A DNA stretch of 64,000 nt, taken from NCBI GenBank assembly GCA_039666455.1, contig JAVSLW010000001.1, positions 17,689-81,688 of the forward strand. The letters run 5' to 3'. Every line of letters begins with the position of its first letter. Position 1 is the stretch's first letter. Under the pieces are notes generated by a model that was not told where the DNA came from, made no database searches, and was given only the letters and a program-made list of their open reading frames with translations. This document shows, piece after piece, positions 47,730 through 57,426 of the stretch. Position numbers and translations under genes: made by a program. Source of the DNA: Methanobacterium sp. (GTDB lineage: Archaea > Methanobacteriota > Methanobacteria > Methanobacteriales > Methanobacteriaceae).

Positions 47730-49089
47730 TCATAATATTAACAAAGTGGCTGTGCTAAAGTATATAAAAAGTCCGGTAATGTCTTTGACAGATGTGATTA
47801 CAGGACCACTGGCTATCGCTGGATCTACTCCAATGCGCTCGAAAAAAATTGGAAAAAACGCTCCGGCAACGGCAGCTACAGTAATCGTCACTATCATTGA
47901 AATTCCTACTACTATCCCCAAATCTGGAATTCCTTTCCATATTTGAGCAATTATCCCAACAGCAAATCCGCTGATAGCTCCAATTAATACTCCTATACGC
48001 AACTCTCGCCACAGAAGACTCCAGACAACCTTTATGTCCACGCTCCCGGTAGCTAATCCTCGGGTAACAATTGTTGAAGACTGTGTTCCTACATTCCCTC
48101 CCATATCCATAATTACAGGTATAAAAGCAGCGAGTATAACTAAAGCGGCTAAAGTATCTTCAAATACTCCAATTATTCCAGCAGCAACAGTTCCCCCTAT
48201 AAGACAGACTATAAGAATTGGTAAGCGCAAATATACCGCATTAGGAATAGAGCGATGAAGCAGACCATCTTCATTTATGCCCCTTACCCCGGCCATATAG
48301 TAAATGTCTTCGCTGGCTTCTTCAGTAACAATGTCCAGTATGTTATCAACTGTCACTATTCCAACCAGCTTATTTGTTCTCAAAACAACAGGGATTGCCC
48401 GAAGGTTATACTTTCTAACTAAATTTGCCACCTCTTCCTGATCAACATCAACGGTTACACGCACAATGTCCTTATTGGCAATTGTGTATAGTTTGATGTT
48501 TGGGGCGGCAACAACCAAGGCTCTTAGTGAAAGGACACCAATAAGATAACTGTCATCAACAATGTATATATAAGAAATGTGATGGACATCTGTTTTCCGC
48601 AATTCCTCTATTGCTTCAGCAACGCTCATCTTTGAAGGAAGAGAGAAGAAATCAAGGGTCATTATTCTTCCTGCAGTATTTTCTTTGTATCCTAACAGTT
48701 TAGCAATGCTTTCTGCTTTCTCCCGCTTCATGAGGTCAAGTAACTGCTGCACCCAATTTTCAGGAAGTTCTTCTAAGATATCGGTTGCATCATGAGAAGA
48801 CATCTCCTTTAAAATACGGGAGAGAAATGTTTCTTCTATCTTTTCAAGTAGCTCCTTTCTTAACACTGGCCCCATCTTTGGCAAGACAAGAGCAGCTTTC
48901 TTGGGACTGATAATAGAAAAAAAAACTGATCCTCTCTTCTCTTTCAAGATCGCTTATGGCCTCAGCCAGGTCGGCAGGATGATTATCCTCAGCAAATTGT
49001 GCTAATTTATCCTCCTCATTATGGAAAATATAGTCCCTGATTATCCGGGCCTTTTCTTCTGGAGCATACATCATTATACACCCTGTCAT
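47730..49089 (-). pseudogene. mgtE: Magnesium transporter MgtE, interrupted by a frameshift
   Basis: Two frames together make one MgtE of about 453 residues. The N-terminal frame (48844-49089) covers the first part of the MgtE N domain (NHPADLAEAISDLE); the second (47730 to about 48947) carries the rest, two CBS domains and the membrane domain with DMGGNVGTQSSTIVTRG. The shift is at a run of nine A on the plus strand near 48917-48925; eight would restore the frame. The rest is intact, so this is a recent loss, a slippage site or a sequencing error. By eye the gene is less A/T-biased than neighbours, which may indicate transfer. Confidence 0.85.
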
Positions 49090-49110
49090 TTGCTGCTGAT
49101 AATCTCTGCT

Positions 49111-50406
49111 TTAAATCATTTTTTTTATATCATGACTTAATTTTTGAAGCTTTCCAGAAGATCTGGCTTCAATATATACTCTTATTAACGGCTCAAATCT
49201 GGAAGGCCGCACGAGCACAAATGAATCACTCTCCTGTACTTTTATTCCATCAATGGTCTCAATTTTACCTTTTTGACTCAAATTATCTTTTAAATTGTTT
49301 AACACTTCATTTTTCTTTTCATGCTCAACTTCTACAGAAAATACTGTTCTTGGATACTCAGGTATTTCTTTTATCATTGCTGAAAGCGTTGTGTTGTGTT
49401 TGCATACTGTTTCCAGCATTTTAACAGCGGTGAAGATGGCATCAAAACACTTTTGAAACTCTGGAAAAACATACATTCCAGAATCATCACCACCAAATAC
49501 GGCTTTATTCTTAACTATTTCTTCTAAAATGTTATCTAAAGGAACTTTTATGAGTTTACCGCCATAATCATTTACTATTTCATCTAAAGACATTGATGCA
49601 GTACTTGAGGCAACCACTGCCCCTCCCGGGTTTTCAATTAATGATTCCCTTGCAAGTAATGCCATTATGGTTTGATCTCTTATTATATTTCCTTTTTCGT
49701 CAATGAATACTACTCTATCGCCGTCGTTATCCATTGCAATTCCCATATCTGCTCCTACAGCACTTACAATACCTGAAACCATGGAAATACTTTCAGGGGT
49801 GGGTTCTGCAAATTTTTTGGCGCTTAAACCTGTAGGCTGACAGCCGAAAAGAATTGCCTCTGATCCCAGTCTGCTTAAAATTTCAGGTAAAAATGGCACA
49901 ACAGTACCATTTGCACAGTCTAAAACCACTTTTGGAGACATACTGCTTATTAAATCTTTTTCAATACGATCTAAAACAGCATTCAAATATTTAGGAACGT
50001 AATCATGGACATAATAAAGTCTGCCTATTTTACCAGGGGCTGCTTTTTCTGCATGCCTTTGTGTCATTGGTATTTCATGATCACTGAATACTTTTATATC
50101 AATTTCTTCGGGATGAGTGTGAGATGCTGTTATTGTGACCATAACATCTGCATTATAAATATCAGCACCATAGTGCACTACAGGTATGGGGGCTATCCCA
50201 AAATCCATTACATCGATCCCTGATGCAAGTATACCTGCAGTAAGTGACCGTTTTATCATCTGCGATGAGTCATTTATATCTCTTCCAGCTATTACCTTCT
50301 TTTCATGCCCTATGTAATTACCTATGATGTTACCAAGATTTGAAGCAAATTCATTTGTTATCTCCCAATTCACCACTCCACGAATTTCTTGAATATAAAT
50401 GGACAT
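49111..50406 (-). CDS. Divergent phosphohexomutase-family protein
   Basis: The 431 residues follow the four-domain phosphohexomutase plan, but several motifs are altered: the start reads QEIRGVV in place of GTSGIRG, the active loop is ITASHTHPEEID rather than SHNP-YNG, the metal loop is DNDGDRV, and the C-terminal phosphate loop is RPSRFEPLIR rather than RPSGTEP. The serine and metal aspartates remain. It may act on a different sugar phosphate from GlmM at 31 kb. It follows the NDP-sugar pyrophosphorylase gene in the same direction. Confidence 0.8.
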   Translation of the reverse strand: MSIYIQEIRGVVNWEITNEFASNLGNIIGNYIGHEKKVIAGRDINDSSQMIKRSLTAGILASGIDVMDFGIAPIPVVHYGADIYNADVMVTITASHTHPEEIDIKVFSDHEIPMTQRHAEKAAPGKIGRLYYVHDYVPKYLNAVLDRIEKDLISSMSPKVVLDCANGTVVPFLPEILSRLGSEAILFGCQPTGLSAKKFAEPTPESISMVSGIVSAVGADMGIAMDNDGDRVVFIDEKGNIIRDQTIMALLARESLIENPGGAVVASSTASMSLDEIVNDYGGKLIKVPLDNILEEIVKNKAVFGGDDSGMYVFPEFQKCFDAIFTAVKMLETVCKHNTTLSAMIKEIPEYPRTVFSVEVEHEKKNEVLNNLKDNLSQKGKIETIDGIKVQESDSFVLVRPSRFEPLIRVYIEARSSGKLQKLSHDIKKMI

Positions 50407-50497
50407 TTTACCCCCTGAGAGATTTAAATTAGTTTTTCATTAAAATAAAAAAAATATAATACATTTTGGAAAAATAAGTAGTATATAATCTTTAAGA

Positions 50498-51649
50498 CTA
50501 TTTTGCCTCCATTTTATAGTCAGTATCAATTATTGAACCTGGTAAAATTTTCATGTTATTTGATATTGAGCGTGACGATCGGACAATACTATTTTCACCT
50601 ATTTCCACCAGGCTTCCGGCAACAACACCACTTTCTAAAATAGTGTTTTTGTCAATAAGGCATTTAGTATCTATTATACATTCTGATAGGAATGAATTAT
50701 CTTCTATAATACTATCAGAGAGGATTACTGAACCATCAACTTTTACATCTTTTCCTATTGAAACGTTATCTCCTATAACACTTCCTCTTGATATTTTACA
50801 TCCTTTTTCAATGTTACAGTTGTCTCCAATTACTACAGGACCTTCTATTCTTGCCTTTTTGTCAATGGCAACATTTTCTCCAACCCAGATATTTCCTATT
50901 TTTCCTACTCCCTCTTCTATTTTAGATTTGTAGAAACTCTGCTCCATTTTCTGGTCCAGTATGTCATAAGTTGCCTGCATAAATGATTCTGGTCTTCCAA
51001 CATCATTCCAGTAGCCGTTAAAAACATATCCATATATTCCTGCATCCTTTTTTATAATTTCAGGAAATATATCCTTAGAAAAGTCCACCTCTTCATTTCC
51101 TTCCTCTTTTTCGAAGAAATCGAATATTTCAGGTTGGAAGATGTAAATTCCTGTATTGGCCACATTGCTAAAAGCTTCTTCAGGGGATGGTTTTTCTAAA
51201 TACTCTGTTATTTTATTTTCTTTATCCATCACTGCAATACCAAAGTGGGATGGATCTTCAACTTCAGTTAATACCATTGTTGCTAAAGCACCTTTTTCTT
51301 TATGAAACTTTAAAACATCTTTAAAATCAACATCTGTAAGAACGTCTCCACTTACAACCATAAATGTATCGTCAATGTACTTTTCTGCTTTTTTTACACT
51401 CCCCCCAGTTCCAAGAGGCCATTTTTCAACTGAATATTTTATATCCACGCCAAACCTGGAACCGTCTTTAAAATAGTTCTTTATATGGGTGGACATGTAG
51501 TTTAAAGTCATTATTATATCTTTAAATCCAAATTTACTTAATCTATCTACTGTATATTTAATTATGGGCTTATTTACTAATGGAATCATGGGCTTAGGCC
51601 TAACAAGGGTTAAAGGTCTTAATCGCGTCCCTTTTCCGCCGGCCATCAT
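50498..51649 (-). CDS. NDP-sugar pyrophosphorylase with beta-helix C-terminus
   Basis: The 383 residues have an N-terminal nucleotidyltransferase domain (MMAGGKGTRLRPLTLVRPKPM, residues 1-20 or so) and a left-handed beta-helix from about 240 with hexapeptide repeats. It probably activates glucose-, mannose- or GlcNAc-1-phosphate. It pairs with the downstream phosphohexomutase. The expected N-terminus KTIMMAGG begins at an ATA codon (51661) 4 bases after GGTGA, so the true start may be ATA; ATG at 51649 is given here. Confidence 0.85.
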   Translation of the reverse strand: MMAGGKGTRLRPLTLVRPKPMIPLVNKPIIKYTVDRLSKFGFKDIIMTLNYMSTHIKNYFKDGSRFGVDIKYSVEKWPLGTGGSVKKAEKYIDDTFMVVSGDVLTDVDFKDVLKFHKEKGALATMVLTEVEDPSHFGIAVMDKENKITEYLEKPSPEEAFSNVANTGIYIFQPEIFDFFEKEEGNEEVDFSKDIFPEIIKKDAGIYGYVFNGYWNDVGRPESFMQATYDILDQKMEQSFYKSKIEEGVGKIGNIWVGENVAIDKKARIEGPVVIGDNCNIEKGCKISRGSVIGDNVSIGKDVKVDGSVILSDSIIEDNSFLSECIIDTKCLIDKNTILESGVVAGSLVEIGENSIVRSSRSISNNMKILPGSIIDTDYKMEAK

Positions 51650-52081
51650 TATTGTTTTTATATTATCACCTTTTGTTATTTTATGAAGTGTTATTATTAT
51701 ATAATCAAATGTACTTAAATATTTATCGTATGAATAAATAAAATGTAAATATCCTTTCTTGAAGTTAAAAAGAGGATATAATTTCTTTTTTTAATCTGTT
51801 ATTCTAATGGTTATAAAACATGCTAATAAACTAAATTTAACATTACAAAGCTTATATAATTATTTTTTAGATAAATTAAGATAAATAAACATATATAAAC
51901 CGTTTAAAAATGGAAATATAATTAATTTAGTATTTTAAGGCATATTATATTTGTTTTTAGTAATGAAAAAATATGGTTACGATTAATACTTCAGTTATAA
52001 ACCAACCAGACAAATACATAAATAAAAACTGTTTTTTAAAAAAAGAAGCCCAGGATCGTATGATCGTAATTTGAAATCCTG
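51650..52081. other. Intergenic region between truA and the pyrophosphorylase gene
   Basis: The 432 bases are A/T-rich. A TATA box near 51693-51707 (minus strand ATTATATAAT) should serve the pyrophosphorylase gene, with transcription near 51676 and GGTGA at 51666-51670. The rest holds the truA 3' end and no recognised gene. Confidence 0.55.
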
Positions 52082-52897
52082 TTATTCAAAATCTGTTAAA
52101 TGCAAATTATCCATCATTGCTTTTTGTGCTGCTGCAATTGTTCTGCTGTACAGATACTCTCCTTCAAGGGTTGATAAAAACTTTTCTGTAGCATATTTAT
52201 CGTATTTAAAATTTACACCTTCATAGATAGTATCCATTAAAATAAGACCTTCCGGAGCCATGGGGGCAATAGCAGCGTGAAATGAAGGATCTAAAAATTT
52301 TTGAATATCATCGACATCTATCTGCTTTGATCCTACCATAAATAATGCTGAAGCGATTTTTCTAACCATATTCCAGAGAAAACTTTCTCCAAATACATCA
52401 ATTATTAAAAGGTCTTCATTTAAGGATATTTCAATGTTTTCAACAGTTCTTACAGGATTTCTTTCGCTTCGTTTGGAAAAATTAGAAAAATCATGTGTGC
52501 CCTGAATCAACGACGATACATATTTAATTTCCTCTAAGTCAAGATCTGCCCCATTAGCAATTATATACCTGTAATGCCTGCTTTTTGCATATCTTGGTTT
52601 AAATCCAAAGGGAACTCCTGCCAAAGCCAAAATACGTATACTTCGTGGTAGTAAATCATTAATAAGGTTAATTTTTACATCTCTGGATGTTCTAAAAGAG
52701 ATAACATTTCCAAGGGCGTGTACCCCCTGATCCGTCCTTCCTGAAATAGCGTATCCACAATCTTTTAAGTTATTTATTAAACCAGATTGCTTTAATGCGG
52801 AAATTAGTTCGCCCTCTACAGTTTTATGATGGGGCTGTCTTTGAAAACCGTGGAAATCTGTTCCTATGTAAGCTACTTTTAAAGCCACTTTTTGCAT
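52082..52897 (-). CDS. truA: tRNA pseudouridine synthase A
   Basis: The 271 residues include the catalytic aspartate in SGRTDQGVHALGN, the start KVAYIGTDFHGFQRQ, and the C-terminal FLWNMVRKIASALF. It makes pseudouridine at tRNA positions 38-40. The site GGTGAAAGCATG is good. Length is usual for archaea. Confidence 0.95.
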   Translation of the reverse strand: MQKVALKVAYIGTDFHGFQRQPHHKTVEGELISALKQSGLINNLKDCGYAISGRTDQGVHALGNVISFRTSRDVKINLINDLLPRSIRILALAGVPFGFKPRYAKSRHYRYIIANGADLDLEEIKYVSSLIQGTHDFSNFSKRSERNPVRTVENIEISLNEDLLIIDVFGESFLWNMVRKIASALFMVGSKQIDVDDIQKFLDPSFHAAIAPMAPEGLILMDTIYEGVNFKYDKYATEKFLSTLEGEYLYSRTIAAAQKAMMDNLHLTDFE

Positions 52898-52987
52898 GCT
52901 TTCACCAGTACAGCGTATAAATCAACTGAAATATTTAAATTTTTGCCGGTGCCTTAACGAATGAATGATTTAAAAAATATTAGATAG

Positions 52988-53407
52988 TTAAGGATATTTA
53001 CGAATTCCAACTCTTGGAGGAAATGAAAAACAAATGTTTGGATACTTCCTTCCTTTCTCATCCTTTAATTTTTCAATTATTTCATCTTCTAAGTCTTTAG
53101 ATTTAGTTGTTTCTACAGAAAACAGGTTTCCCTTAAAAGTGAGCATAATGTCTTCTTCCCCAAGTTTTATTTTAAATTTAACCAATTTATTACTCTCTAT
53201 TTTATCTAAAATTTCGTTTAGAATGTTTTCAGATAATTTAAGGAATTTTTTTTCTTCTGCAACATAAGTGTTGTCATCTATAGTTATTTTTTCTATTAAA
53301 AATGGTGCACAACCTTCAGTTCTAACACCCTTTCTGTTTGTCCAGAACAAACTCATTAGAAGTTTTCTTCTAGAATCCATATTTCCAGTTATCTCTAAAG
53401 ATTTCAT
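52988..53407 (-). CDS. Unknown protein, 139 residues
   Basis: The protein mixes helices and strands; a lysine/glutamate-rich C-terminal part ends in RKYPNICFSFPPRVG. I do not recognise a family. The strong site AGGAGGAAAAAGCATG supports it as a real gene. It is alone, with A/T-rich gaps on both sides. Confidence 0.6.
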   Translation of the reverse strand: MKSLEITGNMDSRRKLLMSLFWTNRKGVRTEGCAPFLIEKITIDDNTYVAEEKKFLKLSENILNEILDKIESNKLVKFKIKLGEEDIMLTFKGNLFSVETTKSKDLEDEIIEKLKDEKGRKYPNICFSFPPRVGIRKYP

Positions 53408-53670
53408 GCTTTTTCCTCCTAATGGCTTCTAGTATAGATTCAGTTATTCCTTTTAAGTGGATGAATTATTTATTATTTTTGTAAACATAATAATAAAAAT
53501 TTGTTGCATTTTCTCAATGTTTTCATTGTCATGAAGTAAAATAGAAATTGTATTTTTAATAGAGAAAATGAAATTTCATTATTTTCTTTAATTGTCATTT
53601 ATACCATTACACCACTTTCAATGTAAAAAATCAGGTGTTCCAATAAAAAAAACTAAATACTTAATGGTAC

Positions 53671-53680
53671 AATATATAAA
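53671..53680 (+). promoter_or_regulatory. TATA box, leaderless-type promoter
   Basis: AATATATAAA is centred about 26 bases before the ATG at 53702, so transcription should begin at the start codon. Confidence 0.5.
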
Positions 53681-53701
53681 CTCATAAAAAAATTGAGAGG
53701 T

Positions 53702-53929
53702 ATGACTGAAATGGGATTATTTAGAAACCAAAATACTCGTAAAAACAAAAAAAATGGCAATTTATATGATAATCTTATAGACGAAATAAACAATTGTAAA
53801 ATTGAAGGGCTTGAATCTTTACTCCAGAAAATAGAAGCAGAAATTGAAAAGCATGGTGGAAAGGACAGAAACCTCTTATCTGCTAAAACCATGGTTACAA
53901 GTAAAATTGCGTTGAAAAATAGCAAGTAA
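53702..53929 (+). CDS. Small helical protein, unknown
   Basis: About 75 residues: a basic, Asn-rich start (FRNQNTRKNKKNG) and then a helical, charged part (LIDEINNCKIEGLESLLQKI). No family recognised. The TATA box spacing suggests a leaderless mRNA starting at 53702; TTG at 53693 and ATG at 53711 are alternatives. Confidence 0.55.
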   Translation: MTEMGLFRNQNTRKNKKNGNLYDNLIDEINNCKIEGLESLLQKIEAEIEKHGGKDRNLLSAKTMVTSKIALKNSK

Positions 53930-54130
53930 TAGCTTTTTTGATTCAGGGATTAACTTTGAAACTCTTAATAAATTAATTTACAGTCTGAATTTAAAGTTCA
54001 ACTGTGAAATTTAATTTGGATAAAGCAATAGATATATGCGACATATCTAAAAAAAATATTTAAATGCATAATTTTTTTTAAGGTCATTAAATAGGTATTT
54101 ATTGAATAACGTTAATAAATATTTAGGAAC

Positions 54131-54559
54131 ATGTTAATCAGAACATTTATCATTCTGCTTGTAGAAGACAACCCTGCTGATATACGTTTAGTAGAAGAGG
54201 CTTTTAAAGAATCAGAGATAAATACCAAACTTAATATAGTTAAAGACGGTATAGAGGCCATGGAATTTTTAAAACATGGCGAAAATTATAAAGAGGCGCC
54301 TGTTCCAGATTTAATTTTACTGGACTTAAATCTACCTCGAAAAGATGGAAGGGAAGTTCTAAAAGAAATTAAGGATGATGATGATTTAAAACATATCCCT
54401 GTGGTTATTTTAACTACATCCAGCTCCCAGGAAGATATTTACAAAACTTATGCCCAGCATGCCAACTCTTATATAGTTAAACCAGCTAATGTGGGCCGTT
54501 TTATTGAAACTATGAAAAATCTTGAAGATTACTGGTTTAACATGCTGAAATTACCGTAA
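54131..54559 (+). CDS. Single-domain response regulator (CheY/Rcp1-like receiver)
   Basis: The 142 residues are one receiver domain: acidic pair VEDNPADIRLV near 11, phosphorylated aspartate in LILLDLNLP near 64, the switch threonine in ILTTSSS, and the lysine in YIVKPA. There is no output domain, so it probably acts by protein contact. No histidine kinase is in the window. Its form resembles the Rcp1-type regulators of phytochrome-like kinases. Confidence 0.92.
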   Translation: MLIRTFIILLVEDNPADIRLVEEAFKESEINTKLNIVKDGIEAMEFLKHGENYKEAPVPDLILLDLNLPRKDGREVLKEIKDDDDLKHIPVVILTTSSSQEDIYKTYAQHANSYIVKPANVGRFIETMKNLEDYWFNMLKLP

Positions 54560-54663
54560 TTCTTTTTTAAACCTTTAAAAATCTATGATCCACATGTTAT
54601 CATGGGTGCAAGTATAAAATATAAACCTGTGAGATCTAAAAATACCATTGAACAGTGATCAAT

Positions 54664-55419
54664 ATGAAAAACATTAAAAATCCTATTTCAAAGAAATCAA
54701 CGTTAATTATCCCGGCAGTTGACATTAAAAACGGCAAATGCGTCCAGTTAGTTCAAGGAAAACCTGGCACTGAACAGGTTGTTATAGAAAACCCGCATAA
54801 CGTTGCAAAAGACTGGGAAAATAGGGGTGCCAGAATATTACACTTAATTGACCTGGATGGAGCATTTGGAGATAAGAAAAAAAATGTAGAAGTAATAAAG
54901 AAAATATTAAACGTTGTAAACATCCCGATACAGATAGGTGGAGGAATAAGAACTAAAGATGACGCAGTGAGATTGCTTAAGATGGGTGTTCATAAAGTAA
55001 TTTTAGGTACAATGGCCATAGAAAACCCTGAAAATGTAAAAGAACTTTCCAGAGAGTTTGGAAGTGAGCGGATCATTGTAGCTCTTGACAGTAAAGATTC
55101 CAGGGTGGTTGTAAAGGGGTGGAGTGAGAAAACCTCCAGAAGTGCCCCTGAGTATGGGAAAATATTTGAAGAACAGGGAGCAGGAAGTATATTATTTACA
55201 AATGTTGATTATGAAGGCCTTTTAAAAGGATTTGATGTTAATCCGCTTCTTGAATTATTAGATGCGGTGAATATATCGGTTATATATTCTGGGGGGATCA
55301 GTTCAATTGAAGATATTAAAAAAGTCAGTAAAACAGATGCTGCAGGAGTTGTTATTGGCTCAGCGTTATATAAAAGTAAGATCAATTTCGAAGAGGCCCT
55401 TAAATATCAAAAACTTTAA
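54664..55419 (+). CDS. hisA: ProFAR isomerase HisA
   Basis: About 251 residues of the HisA/HisF TIM barrel. IIPAVDIKNGKCVQLVQG holds the first catalytic aspartate, HLIDLDGAFG, GGGIRT and YSGGISS bind the two phosphates. It isomerises ProFAR in histidine synthesis. ATG at 54664 after GTGAT is preferred to GTG at 54655. Confidence 0.94.
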   Translation: MKNIKNPISKKSTLIIPAVDIKNGKCVQLVQGKPGTEQVVIENPHNVAKDWENRGARILHLIDLDGAFGDKKKNVEVIKKILNVVNIPIQIGGGIRTKDDAVRLLKMGVHKVILGTMAIENPENVKELSREFGSERIIVALDSKDSRVVVKGWSEKTSRSAPEYGKIFEEQGAGSILFTNVDYEGLLKGFDVNPLLELLDAVNISVIYSGGISSIEDIKKVSKTDAAGVVIGSALYKSKINFEEALKYQKL

Positions 55420-55517
55420 GAAATTTCATCCAGATATAATTAATTATCATCTATAAAAAAAGAGGAAACATATCAAGAGCCCCTAAGGAGACAGACTTTT
55501 TTAAAGTGCTGGATCTA

Positions 55518-56756
55518 CTAAAAGGTGGCTCCCTGCATTATTATCTCATTTTCAGTATTATAAACTGTTTTCCGTATTTTAAGTATCTGATCAGGATTTG
55601 TGGAGATACAGCCTATATTCATTCTAACCAGTTTTTTTACAATTTCTGGATCTCCACCTGCATGTCCACAGATGCAGCTTTCAATCCCGTTTTCATGGCA
55701 TTTTCTAATAACAAGTTCAACCATTTTTAAAACTGCAGGATGCAGTAAGTTAAAATGTTTGGCTACCTTAACACCTCTTCTATCAACTGCAAGAGCACAC
55801 ATGGTCAGATCACTCATTCCAAGAGTCATAAAATCCATTCCTTCATTTATAAACTCATCAAAAGTAAAAACCACGGAAGGGGTTTCAACAGAAACACCAA
55901 CATCAATATCTTTATGTGGTCTTAATCCGCACTCCCTTAAGACTTTCTTAAATAAAATATATTCAGAAATATCTCTTGAAAATGGAATTTTAAGACCTAA
56001 ATTATCATATCCTTCTTCTATAAGGTACTTAACGGCCTCAAATTCTGCTTTTAATATATGAATGTTTTTTAAATCTTTATGTATACCTCTAAGTCCCAAA
56101 AGAGGATTTGACTCATGAGGTTCTATATCTCCTCCTTTTAAATACATTAACTCATCAGTAGGTATATCAAAAGTTCTAAACCAGACTGGTTTGGGATAAA
56201 ATGCATCTGCAATCTTTTTTACTCCATTGTATATGGTATCAACCAGTAAGTTTTCTTTTAAAAGTAAATCAGGATGTTTTAAGGTTCTTGCAATCATATT
56301 TTCAATTCTTATTGATCCAACACCATCAGAAAACGGTTCTGCACTTTCTGCAATTTCAGGAACATTTAAATTTACTTTAATCTTTGTTGCAGGATTATAA
56401 ATTTCAAAAAGCTCTTTTTCACTTTCAAATTCCATGAATCCAAGATATATATTACCAGTTTTTCCATCAACAGTTACGATCATTCCATCTTCTAAAATAT
56501 CTGTTCCATTTATAGTTCCAACAATACAGGGGACTTTCAATTCCCGCAGCACAATGGCCACGTGGCTTGTTATTCCCCCATAATCTGTTACAACACCTCC
56601 TGCTTTTTGAAGATATAAAAGCATGTCTCTTGAGGCTCTGGAAACTACTACAATTTCTCCTTCTTTAATTTTAAATAGATCTTCGTCATTTTCTATTTTT
56701 CTAACTTTTCCAACACCTATGTAAGAACTGGTTCCAAATCCTTTCAATAATTTCAT
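55518..56756 (-). CDS. PEP-utilising enzyme without ATP-grasp domain
   Basis: The 412 residues hold the phosphohistidine swivelling domain (GGITSHVAIVLREL near 60-73, histidine in the usual place) and the C-terminal PEP/pyruvate barrel (LGLRGIH, GVSVETPSVV, LGMSDLTMCALAVDR, CGHAGGDPE). The N-terminal ATP-binding domain of PEP synthase is absent. It could work with a separate nucleotide-binding subunit, or phosphorylate another protein as in PTS enzyme I. No HPr is nearby. The gene is monocistronic. Confidence 0.85.
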   Translation of the reverse strand: MKLLKGFGTSSYIGVGKVRKIENDEDLFKIKEGEIVVVSRASRDMLLYLQKAGGVVTDYGGITSHVAIVLRELKVPCIVGTINGTDILEDGMIVTVDGKTGNIYLGFMEFESEKELFEIYNPATKIKVNLNVPEIAESAEPFSDGVGSIRIENMIARTLKHPDLLLKENLLVDTIYNGVKKIADAFYPKPVWFRTFDIPTDELMYLKGGDIEPHESNPLLGLRGIHKDLKNIHILKAEFEAVKYLIEEGYDNLGLKIPFSRDISEYILFKKVLRECGLRPHKDIDVGVSVETPSVVFTFDEFINEGMDFMTLGMSDLTMCALAVDRRGVKVAKHFNLLHPAVLKMVELVIRKCHENGIESCICGHAGGDPEIVKKLVRMNIGCISTNPDQILKIRKTVYNTENEIIMQGATF

Positions 56757-56854
56757 AATGTTAAATTTATTTAATTTAAGAAATATATTTACTTTTATAA
56801 AAACATGGTTTAAGCAATTCTATTTTCTAACTTCATAAAAAACAAGGTGAATGA

Positions 56855-57316
56855 ATGAAAACAGTGATGGCTACAGGAACGTTTGATATTATACATCCAG
56901 GACATGGATTTTATCTTGAAGAGGCAAAAAAACTTGGCGGAGAGGATGCAAGACTTGTTGTTGTTATTGCAAGAGATTCCACTGTAAGGGCTAGAAAAAG
57001 AGTACCTGTTGTGAATGAAAAACAGCGCCTTGAAGTCGTTAAGATGTTAAAACCAGTTGATGAAGCTTATTTGGGGTATCAAAGAGACATGTTCAGGATT
57101 GTTGAAGAGATAAATCCAGATATAATTGCTATTGGTCCAGATCAAAAATTTGACATTATTAAGCTCAAAGAAGACCTTAAAAAGAGGAATATTAATGCAG
57201 ACGTTATCAAGATTACTGAATACAAAATTTCCTCCCTTGACAGTACCTGTAAAATAATAAACAAGATCAAAAATATGGAATTTGACCAAAAAATCTCTGA
57301 AAAATGTGTGAAATAA
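56855..57316 (+). CDS. ribL: Archaeal FAD synthase RibL
   Basis: The 153-residue nucleotidyltransferase has the HxGH signature (HPGH near residue 16), ATGTFDIIHPGHG at the start, and NEKQRLEVVKML. It adenylates FMN to FAD in archaea. The site is GGTGAATGAATG. It is transcribed away from the PEP-enzyme gene. Confidence 0.92.
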   Translation: MKTVMATGTFDIIHPGHGFYLEEAKKLGGEDARLVVVIARDSTVRARKRVPVVNEKQRLEVVKMLKPVDEAYLGYQRDMFRIVEEINPDIIAIGPDQKFDIIKLKEDLKKRNINADVIKITEYKISSLDSTCKIINKIKNMEFDQKISEKCVK

Positions 57317-57426
57317 CAATTTCAACTGAAAATACATTTACCCAGTAACTTTCAGTAAAGAGTTCAGTAAAGAGTGAGTGCTGATTTTTAATTTTAACAT
57401 GCTTAAAAAAAAAGAAATATGAGTCA

